From Planctomicrobium piriforme (GTDB taxonomy: Bacteria; Planctomycetota; Planctomycetia; Planctomycetales; Planctomycetaceae), in NCBI GenBank assembly GCA_945860955.1, contig CAMATH010000078.1, positions 1 to 39,789 of the forward strand: DNA of 39,789 bases. The letters are read 5' to 3'. Shown here piece by piece: positions 25,502-32,067 of this stretch. Below the pieces are notes generated by a model that was not told where the DNA came from, did not search any database, and worked only from the letters and a program-made list of their open reading frames with translations. Numbering within the stretch: position 1 is the first letter of the stretch; every line of letters starts with the position of its first letter. The position numbers were made by a program, and so were the translations under genes.

Positions 25502-27616
25502 TTACCGCTCGTGAGAGGTCTGAAGCCCGCCTTCAGGAGCCGCCCGCCGACGCAGCAGATTCGGGTGCCAATATCGCACGTGTCCAATTGTCAAAAGCGT
25601 CAGCAGTGCCAGACCACTGACCACTCCCCCCCAGTATATCGCTCTGGGGACGTAAGTCCAGACGAGCCGGTGTTTTCCGCTGGAAACCTCGACTCCGCGA
25701 AAAACTCTTTCCACCACCCTTTCCACAGCCGGCTGCCCGTCGACCGTCACCTCCCAACCCGGATACGCCAGATCAGTCAACACGACAGTGCCTCCGCTCG
25801 CCGACTCCGCCTCGACTTCCACTCGTGTGGGCTCGTAGTCGATCAACACTGGCGGACTCCCATGTGCCGATTCCAACCACGCCACCCGGCCGCGCGTCGC
25901 TTCCAATTCATACAGGTAAAACCCATGCGTGGCGTTGCGTGCCAACGGCACGTTTAAGCATGGATCGGCTCCAAACCAGACCTGTCGCGCCGGCCAGCCG
26001 CCCAGGTTCACTTCCGTCAAACTCAGGATGTGCGTCACCCCATTTCGGCTCAGCCAGTCAAGCTGCTCCGCCGTCGGCTGGGTTTCGCGAAACGGCATCG
26101 GTTGGGGCAATGTCAACGATTCGTCGTAGTACGCCGCTGGACTCAATCCCAGGTAAACTGGGTAGGTTCCCGCCCCCACCAGCGAGGGAAGATTTTTTCC
26201 CTCGTTCAGCATACGGGTAGGAACGTCGCGGTCGGCAAGGTATTTCCGAATCGGGCTGTTGTCCCGACGACTCACGGGGGAGGTTGCCACGGGAGTTGCG
26301 TGCGTCACCCGTTGGCTCACATCCCACAAATCCCAGGTGGTCGCCCCGAACGCTACGATCCACCATACGAGCATCGAAAGTCCGTCCAGCTTTTTGCAAA
26401 CCGCGGCGAAACCCGCGGCGGCCAGAACTGCACCCCCCAGCGACGCAATAATCCCATAGCGCCCCGGGCCTTCAAAAAAGCTGAACCCCGGCAGATGGTT
26501 CGTGATGGGAATGAGGCACCCCGTGGCGTAGACGATCGCTCCGATCGATAGCAGCAGCCAAAGAATTCGAATCGCCCGGGGTATCGAGTTCCGTCGATCG
26601 AGAACTCCCCACACAATCAGCGGCAACGGCAACAAGCCGAAATAAAGATGTGCCTCCACCCAGTTCGTCCTGGGCATGTCGGGACTCGCGACCGACACAA
26701 TCTCCCGATCACTGGCGTACCATTTCCAGGGCATAAAGACCTGTGTGAGATAGCGCGGCGGTATGTAGCCGTAGCCGGGATTGTGTTCGTCGGTCACCGT
26801 CGCGCGCTGGCTGGTGGTCTTCAACTCCCAGGTGGGAATCAACTGAACGGCTGCCAGCGAGAATCCCAGCAGCGCAGTTCCCATCAGCGCCCAGGCGAGT
26901 CTTCCGCACCGTTGCCGACTTTCGGGCGGCACACTGTCGCGTCCTCCCCACAACCGGCCCGGGATGTAAATCGCCAGTGTCAGTTGCGTGAGGAAGGCGA
27001 TCAGAAAATGACCGGCGAGCATCTGCAATGCCAGAATCACCGAGAGCCAGAGCGCGAACCGCCACAAGCGGGTTTGAAGGAACGACTCGGCACACCACAA
27101 TGCCAGCGGCAACCAGGCCCCGCCCACAATCGCCCACTCCAGAGAGACTCGGGGAGGAAACCAGCCGTACGTGTAGACCAAGGCTCCAAAGACCGCCGCC
27201 ATGGTCGGCAACCCAATTCTCCGGATGTACAACCAGCAGGCAAAGAACGCCAGGATGTAGTGCCCGAGGATCGACGCGTTGAACGCGGCATTGATGTCAA
27301 AAAAGCGATACAGCAGCAGGAATGGAGGATACAGGGTTCCCGTCTGGCTCTCGGCGAGCTGTGGATAACCGTTGCCAACCAGATTGTTCCAGACGGGCAG
27401 CTCGCCACGTTGGAGCGCGTCGGCGTAGAACGCTTTTTGCGGCAGGAAGTAGTAGTAAATATCGCCTCCGACCAGCCCCCCACCGGCCCAGAGAGTGGGC
27501 CAGAACAGCATCGTGAGTCCTGCCGCGAAAATCAGCGTGACCAGCGCGCCGACCCAGGCAGGGCTAACCTGCTTGGGTCGTGAGCGGGTTGCGGGAGCGA
27601 CGGGGGAGACAGACAC
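25502..27616 (-). CDS. YfhO-like polytopic membrane protein
   Basis: A 704-residue protein with about eleven to thirteen membrane helices and a large periplasmic domain near the C-terminus. Family landmarks of YfhO-type membrane proteins are DIYYYFLPQKAFYADALQRG followed by ELPVWNNLVGNGYPQLAESQ (an early loop with the acidic DxYYYF motif) and the final domain ending in a strand-rich region, LTDLAYPGWEVTVDGQPA. These proteins are GT-C-like and are linked to glycosylation of cell-surface polymers. The GTG start at 27616 opens with MSVSPVAPATRSRP before the first helix. It is monocistronic by spacing, with a palindromic element just upstream. Confidence 0.85.
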   Translation of the reverse strand: MSVSPVAPATRSRPKQVSPAWVGALVTLIFAAGLTMLFWPTLWAGGGLVGGDIYYYFLPQKAFYADALQRGELPVWNNLVGNGYPQLAESQTGTLYPPFLLLYRFFDINAAFNASILGHYILAFFACWLYIRRIGLPTMAAVFGALVYTYGWFPPRVSLEWAIVGGAWLPLALWCAESFLQTRLWRFALWLSVILALQMLAGHFLIAFLTQLTLAIYIPGRLWGGRDSVPPESRQRCGRLAWALMGTALLGFSLAAVQLIPTWELKTTSQRATVTDEHNPGYGYIPPRYLTQVFMPWKWYASDREIVSVASPDMPRTNWVEAHLYFGLLPLPLIVWGVLDRRNSIPRAIRILWLLLSIGAIVYATGCLIPITNHLPGFSFFEGPGRYGIIASLGGAVLAAAGFAAVCKKLDGLSMLVWWIVAFGATTWDLWDVSQRVTHATPVATSPVSRRDNSPIRKYLADRDVPTRMLNEGKNLPSLVGAGTYPVYLGLSPAAYYDESLTLPQPMPFRETQPTAEQLDWLSRNGVTHILSLTEVNLGGWPARQVWFGADPCLNVPLARNATHGFYLYELEATRGRVAWLESAHGSPPVLIDYEPTRVEVEAESASGGTVVLTDLAYPGWEVTVDGQPAVERVVERVFRGVEVSSGKHRLVWTYVPRAIYWGGVVSGLALLTLLTIGHVRYWHPNLLRRRAAPEGGLQTSHER

Positions 27617-27699
27617 ACGCAGCCTTTCGGAAGTCGAAGGAATCAGTCGGCTGGGTTCGATGCGATACTCTACGCGGCCGAAAACGAGACGGTTGACTG

Positions 27700-27792
27700 G
27701 TAGGGCGGGTCTCTGACCCGACCGCGCAAAATGGCGGATTGTGTTCCGCCACAGATGCCGCCCCCTCCGGACGGGTCAGAGACCCGTCCTAC
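27700..27792. repeat. 93-bp palindromic element with 21-bp inverted arms
   Basis: The left arm (27700-27720) contains CGGGTCTCTGACCCG and the right arm (27772-27792) contains CGGGTCAGAGACCCG; the arms are inverse complements at 20 of 21 positions, and each is itself palindromic. A third hairpin sits between them, TGGCGGA (27732-27738) with TCCGCCA (27745-27751). The unit has no ORF, so a cloverleaf-like non-coding mobile element is likely. It lies in a gap of about 300 bases upstream of the YfhO-like gene. The rest of that gap shows nothing. Confidence 0.75.
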
Positions 27793-27915
27793 GGCGGCCC
27801 GTACCCAACGCTTCAATTCAGGCCGCATGGAGCATGACTACTGTAAAACCGACCAGAAGATCGGACTCGTCCGCGATGCGATACACCGCTGGGTGGCGAA
27901 CCGGCACACCGACGG

Positions 27916-29280
27916 TTAGGGGCGCGGCTCCAAAATGCGCATTTGAGTCGACAGGCTGTGTTGCAACCCATCGATTTCAAAATCCGCTTCACCGTAGAAC
28001 GCAACGAACTCTGTTTTCGAAGAGGAGACGACCCCTTGCAGTGAATTCTCGGTCAACGGTAACGGCTGTTCCTTCCATTCCACCAGACGAAAATCGCGGG
28101 ACTTCGCGTGGGCAACCCACAGCCGACCGCTGCGCGGCGCGGGGTCGCTCGACAGCGTCAGCCGGGCGGCGTCGTCCGCGGCGTTGTCATGCTTCCAGGT
28201 GACTTTGGGCATCGGATTCTCTTTCATCAGATGCCGTGCATAGGCCGCCAGTCCATTGAGCGCCCGATCGCGACTCTTCTTTCCGTCCGGAAAATTCTGT
28301 TCGAGTCCGTGCCCCGCGTTGGGAACGTAGAGAACCCACTTGTCCCCCTTGAGGTCATCCCAATAGAGGTTGAGCGCGTCGGTCGTCCAGTAGGGATCGT
28401 TCGCGCCATTGATGATCATTTTGGGGAGCAGGAGTTTTTCGCGGTAGACCCAGGGATCGACCATCGCCCACAGAGCCTGAGCTTCCGGAGTATCGGGCAT
28501 GGGGAGCAGTTTGCGCTCGGTGTAGTCATGTACTTGGTCGCTGTACGCTCCGAACGACTTGAGCTGGTAAGGTCCCTGTGCCCTCATATTGAGTGTGTCA
28601 ATGACCAGCGGTGCAATCCCTTTCACGCGAGCGTCCGACGCGCCGGTGAGCCATGTTGTCCAGCCTCGCTTCGATGCGCCGGAAACGACAAACGCCTTGG
28701 TTTCCTGCTTCCATTCCTGAACGGTGAACGCCTGCAACGCGTCCATCGCCTTGACGACGCTTTTGACCATCGGAAACAGCAGCGGCCACTTCTCGTCGCC
28801 GGTTTCGAGGTACCGGATGAACGTTTCTGCGATGAGCTTGTCTTCCGTTTTGTCGTCAAGAATCGGCTGCTTCGGGACGTGGTACAGAAACGCGATCGGG
28901 GAACCAACGCGACGGGCCAGATCCAGCGCGAAGACGATGTTGCGTTCATTTCCCGAGCCCCCGGTATTCCACAGCAGCATCGTCTCGGACGGTTTGCTGT
29001 CGCGCGGAACATACACGTGCAACTGGTGTTCCCAGACAATGCCCTGCCATTCCTGCGAGACCAGCTCCAGGTCGTAAATCGTCCCGAAATAGATCTCGGT
29101 CTTGTCCTTGAGCTTCCACTCAAACTTCGGTTCCGGTCGGGCGATGTAGTTGAACAACGCCTTGGGAACCATCGCCCCGCCAACCTTGTCGTCGGCCGAC
29201 AGTTGCGAAGCCACGCAGGTCAGTCCGCAGAACGCGACCAACAGAAACCACAAACCGCATCGGGTGAGCGAACGGAGCAT
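27916..29280 (-). CDS. PhoPQ-activated pathogenicity-related protein (PqaA-like hydrolase)
   Basis: A 454-residue secreted protein. The signal peptide contains CGLWFLLVAFCGLTCVASQL and ends near SADDK. The mature part matches the PhoPQ-activated pathogenicity-related family, with an alpha/beta-hydrolase fold: MLLWNTGGSGNE near 107, the nucleophile elbow VSGASKRGWTTWL near 223-235, the acid region IINGANDPYWTTD and the His in PNAGHGLEQNF. ATG 29280 has AGGA eight bases upstream and opens the signal peptide; the open frame upstream to 29661 is considered noise. The family was named for a Salmonella gene, and pathogenicity is not implied here. It is more likely an envelope hydrolase. Confidence 0.88.
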   Translation of the reverse strand: MLRSLTRCGLWFLLVAFCGLTCVASQLSADDKVGGAMVPKALFNYIARPEPKFEWKLKDKTEIYFGTIYDLELVSQEWQGIVWEHQLHVYVPRDSKPSETMLLWNTGGSGNERNIVFALDLARRVGSPIAFLYHVPKQPILDDKTEDKLIAETFIRYLETGDEKWPLLFPMVKSVVKAMDALQAFTVQEWKQETKAFVVSGASKRGWTTWLTGASDARVKGIAPLVIDTLNMRAQGPYQLKSFGAYSDQVHDYTERKLLPMPDTPEAQALWAMVDPWVYREKLLLPKMIINGANDPYWTTDALNLYWDDLKGDKWVLYVPNAGHGLEQNFPDGKKSRDRALNGLAAYARHLMKENPMPKVTWKHDNAADDAARLTLSSDPAPRSGRLWVAHAKSRDFRLVEWKEQPLPLTENSLQGVVSSSKTEFVAFYGEADFEIDGLQHSLSTQMRILEPRP

Positions 29281-29329
29281 GAAAATTGTCCTGAGGAAGG
29301 CAGGGGAAGTGTTACGACGTAAGTAGCTG

Positions 29330-29391
29330 GCAGAGCTGCGCCCGTCAGGAAGCGGTTGCTGGGTTCTGCTTCCTGACGGGCGCGGCTCTGC
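29330..29391. repeat. 62-bp perfect-stem hairpin
   Basis: GCAGAGCTGCGCCCGTCAGG and four more bases (29330-29353) pair with 29368-29391 at 23 of 24 positions, with a 14-base loop. No T-run follows on either strand. It sits about 50 bases upstream of the hydrolase start, so it is a promoter-region insertion or a structural repeat rather than a terminator. Confidence 0.7.
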
Positions 29392-29724
29392 GCATAGAAT
29401 CGTCCGATTTCTGACCGCGCGGCGGATAAATCTACGTGACCGTCCGCTGTATGCGAGGCGCTCCGCAGCTCGCCTCAGCGCACCGAAGGTGCCGGCCGGC
29501 AGCGGCAAGAGACATTCGGTTCCGCGTCGCCACTTGTTGAGAGTACGACTTTGGATCTCGTGTCGATTGCCGCCCGGACACACCTTTTTTTCAATGTAAA
29601 CGCAGTGGCGGCTCGGCAGGAGCCTCGCCCTCCCGTGGCACGGTTCTTCGGCATCGCGCATCCTGGCGACGCCGCGACGAACTTCGCATGCAACCGCCGA
29701 CCTGTCGCTCCGCGGTTCCAGACT
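29392..29724. other. gap upstream of the PqaA-like gene
   Basis: No supported gene. At 29604-29640 the string GGCTCGGCAGGAGCCTCGCC occurs, which has the look of planctomycete intergenic repeats, but there is no second copy in this window. An open minus-strand frame across it lacks family features. Confidence 0.4.
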
Positions 29725-30531
29725 CTAAACCGTCTCTTCCACCACCGGGTTTGTCAGCGCGCCGATCTTTTCGATTTCGATTGTCACAGTGTCCCCACCT
29801 TGCAGGAAGACCGGCGGCTTGCGTGCTCCGCCAACTCCGTGCGGGGTTCCCGTGAGAATCACCGTTCCTGGCGTCAGCAGGGTACTACCCGAGAGGAACT
29901 CGATCAGTGTCGGAACGTCGAATATCATGTCATTCGTGTTCCAGTCTTGCATTGTCTGGCCATTGAGAATCGTCTTGATCCCCAGCGTGTTGGGGTTCGG
30001 GATCTCGTCAGCCGTCACCAGGCAGGGACCCAGCGGAGCGAACGTCGCGAATGTCTTCCCCCGGCACCATTGACTTCCCCCCTTTTTCAACTGCCAGTCG
30101 CGAGCGCTCACGTCGTTGGCGCAGGTGTAACCGAGCACATACTTCAGCGCGTCCGCCTTTGAGACGTTGTGGCACGCTTTGCCGATCACCACCGCCAGCT
30201 CGCATTCGTAGTCGACCGCGTCGCTGCGGAGCTTGCGCGGCAGGACGATGGGATCGCCAGGATTGGTGCAGGTACTGCTGGTCTTCATGAAGACAACCGG
30301 GTACTCGGGAATTGCCTGTCCCCCTTCCTCGGCGTGCTTGCGATAGTTGAGTCCGATGCAAACGATGTCGGAGGGATACAGCGGTGCCAGCAGCTTGGCG
30401 ACATTCGCCTTTTCACCCGTGTCACGGAGAGAGCCAAACAGATCCCCTTCGAGGCGGGTGGACGTTCCGTCGGCGTGCGTCTGGCCGTGGTGAATTTTGC
30501 CGGTGGAGTCGCTGTAACGAATGATCTTCAT
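29725..30531 (-). CDS. fumarylacetoacetate hydrolase (FAH) family protein
   Basis: A 268-residue FAH-fold enzyme. Metal ligands are visible as E109 and E111 in DYECELAVVIG and D140 in CANDVSARDWQ, with GLNYRKHAEE near 60 and the C-terminal LTGTPHGVGGARKPP. FAH-family members cleave or isomerise C-C bonds of beta-diketo-type or 2-hydroxyhepta-dienedioate-type substrates; the precise substrate is not shown. Length and domain order are typical of the short bacterial form. It is separated from tsaB upstream by about 175 bases. Confidence 0.92.
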   Translation of the reverse strand: MKIIRYSDSTGKIHHGQTHADGTSTRLEGDLFGSLRDTGEKANVAKLLAPLYPSDIVCIGLNYRKHAEEGGQAIPEYPVVFMKTSSTCTNPGDPIVLPRKLRSDAVDYECELAVVIGKACHNVSKADALKYVLGYTCANDVSARDWQLKKGGSQWCRGKTFATFAPLGPCLVTADEIPNPNTLGIKTILNGQTMQDWNTNDMIFDVPTLIEFLSGSTLLTPGTVILTGTPHGVGGARKPPVFLQGGDTVTIEIEKIGALTNPVVEETV

Positions 30532-30706
30532 GGACGTGGGCTTGAAGGAGGATGTGGGGCGTGGAATCGCGAGCGGACTCGCTGCATACGAAACGTGCAG
30601 TGCGGGAAAACCCGCATGTTAGCGGGGAGGAAAGCGAGCTGCCAATCCGGCGGAATGTGACGGGTCAGTTTTTGGCGACGAGGAACGTGCGACGAAAGGG
30701 AGTCGG

Positions 30707-31402
30707 TTAGCCTCCGGCCGGTCCATGGAGTTTGTCCCACTGGGTCTCCGCCGAGCTTTGCCTCAGATACAGAGGGGACAACGTCATTGGCGAGTCCTCG
30801 TGTCCCGCCGCCAGTTCCCGTCTCGCCAATTGGCCGACCATCGCTGCCCGCGGAAGTTGAAATTCTGGAGAGAGTGTGCGGAAAGTCGCCGGAGTGGCGG
30901 CGGTGAGTTTCGGCAGTCCCGGACCACAGACGAGGTCGGTTGGCGTCAATTGCCCGGCAAGTTCCGACAGGCTCATCACGGAGATCGGGGCGACCTGCCG
31001 CATGCCGGAATTGATCGTTCGGGCATATCGGCCCAAGTAGACCGATTCGCGCTGCGCGTCGGAGATCACCACGACCTCGGATTCCGAACTGGGGATCTGG
31101 GCGGCGATCGCCAGCAATGTCTCTACCCCCACGAGCCGACACCTCGCCCCCCATGCCAGCGTTTTTGCACACACCACGCCGACGCGCAATCCGGTGTAAC
31201 TTCCCGGCCCAACACTGACGGCGACCAAGCCACAGTGGCGCGGCGACCGAGAATGGGTCCGGAACAGCGTTTGGATTTCCGGAAGCAGTGTCTGGCCATG
31301 CTGCCGACCCAATTCGAGCGGCCGTTCCTCCAGGCACAGTTCATTTTCCAACAGTGCGATAGAGCCTTGGAATCCGGAAGTTTCAATGGCAAGTGTGAGC
31401 AT
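30707..31402 (-). CDS. tsaB: tRNA threonylcarbamoyladenosine biosynthesis protein TsaB
   Basis: A 231-residue member of the TsaB family, the partner of TsaD and TsaE in making t6A at position 37 of ANN-decoding tRNAs. The N-terminal MLTLAIETSG is the expected ASKHA start, and VSVGPGSYTGLRVGVVCAKT is the family signature. The C-terminal half is less conserved, as usual. The start ATG lies at the edge of a divergent intergenic region that carries a strong promoter on the other strand. No tsaD or tsaE is in the window. Confidence 0.92.
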   Translation of the reverse strand: MLTLAIETSGFQGSIALLENELCLEERPLELGRQHGQTLLPEIQTLFRTHSRSPRHCGLVAVSVGPGSYTGLRVGVVCAKTLAWGARCRLVGVETLLAIAAQIPSSESEVVVISDAQRESVYLGRYARTINSGMRQVAPISVMSLSELAGQLTPTDLVCGPGLPKLTAATPATFRTLSPEFQLPRAAMVGQLARRELAAGHEDSPMTLSPLYLRQSSAETQWDKLHGPAGG

Positions 31403-31470
31403 CAGGCGCTGGTTTTCACTCCGACTGGCGGGTCTTCAGAAATTGTTGACTTCATGCGAAATAAACCGAA

Positions 31471-31499
31471 TTGACACAAATCCGACAATCGCATCTAAT
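31471..31499 (+). promoter_or_regulatory. near-consensus sigma-70-type promoter
   Basis: TTGACA at 31471-31476 is a perfect -35, followed after exactly 17 bases by TCTAAT at 31494-31499 (five of six to TATAAT). Transcription would start near 31505-31507. It is the best promoter match I saw in the window. It faces away from tsaB. Confidence 0.65.
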
Positions 31500-31505
31500 G
31501 GATGG

Positions 31506-31595
31506 GGGTGTATTCCCCCACGATGGGGGAGTCTGAACCAGGCGATGAACGCCACCGGGAGTGGATTTTCCGCCGCCGGTGGCGTTTTTGTTTTT
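31506..31595 (+). ncRNA. candidate small RNA of about 90 nt
   Basis: The unit begins just after the promoter and ends in a strong intrinsic terminator, with no credible ORF between. Near the 5' end, TCCCCCA (31514-31520) can pair with TGGGGGA (31524-31530), giving a 7-bp stem with a CGA loop. The same C-run can instead pair with TGGGGG at 31503-31508, though the 5' end of the transcript would cut that arm. GGCG (31541-31544) can pair with CGCC (31550-31553), which overlaps the left arm of the terminator. I do not recognise a known RNA family. Alternatively it is an attenuated leader of the 53-codon gene 310 bases downstream. Confidence 0.45.
31548..31595 (+). terminator. strong intrinsic terminator
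   Basis: AACGCCACCGG (31548-31558) pairs perfectly with CCGGTGGCGTT (31576-31586), an 11-bp stem with a 17-base loop. It is followed by TTTTTGTTTTT (31585-31595). No plus-strand protein gene precedes it, so it must end a transcript from the promoter at 31471. Confidence 0.85.
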
Positions 31596-31905
31596 ATGAA
31601 CTGGCGACTTCCTGCGTAGTACTTCCAGCCGACACACATTTCGCGCACCTTTCAGCTCCCACTTTCTGTCGGAATTGACGATGAGAAAACGAACCCCCGA
31701 CCATTTGCTCCGACTGCCACCCGATTTGGGGCCGAACCGCTGTCGAATGCCGCCGCGGCATCGGCGGAGTGTCGTTCCCAGTCGGTTGTCTCGGTGTGCG
31801 GCTCGCGCGGGAGAACGCCATCGGGGCGGTGGGAATGTCAGTCGAGGTGCAGGTCGGATGAGCTGCGTCTCTGTCGATCCGTCACTCAATCTCCCAGGAG
31901 AATCG

Positions 31906-32067
31906 ATGGTGTCCCGGATTACCCGTCGGTTGATGATGGCGTCGCTGTTTATTGGTGGACCCATGGTCGGATACGCGTTCAACGGTGACCGGGGGATCCT
32001 CCTGGGGGCCGCCACCAGTGTGATCGCTCTGGTTTGGTTTCTCCTGGATGAACGTCGCATGTTCTAG
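31906..32067 (+). CDS. 53-residue membrane protein
   Basis: A small protein with two hydrophobic segments, about residues 8-24 (LMMASLFIGGPMVGYAF) and 30-47 (GILLGAATSVIALVWFLL), separated by a short NGDRG turn, and with basic ends. AGGAG is six bases before the ATG. The frame could be extended upstream, but the longer N-terminus is Arg-rich and non-hydrophobic and has no ribosome-binding site. It ends in a TAG that overlaps the stop of the convergent RND gene (CTAG). Function unknown; too short to be found by many gene callers. Confidence 0.7.
   Translation: MVSRITRRLMMASLFIGGPMVGYAFNGDRGILLGAATSVIALVWFLLDERRMF

Noticed and set aside
31386-31619. 77-codon plus-strand frame over the candidate small RNA
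   Set aside because: It runs through the terminator stem and has no ribosome-binding site.
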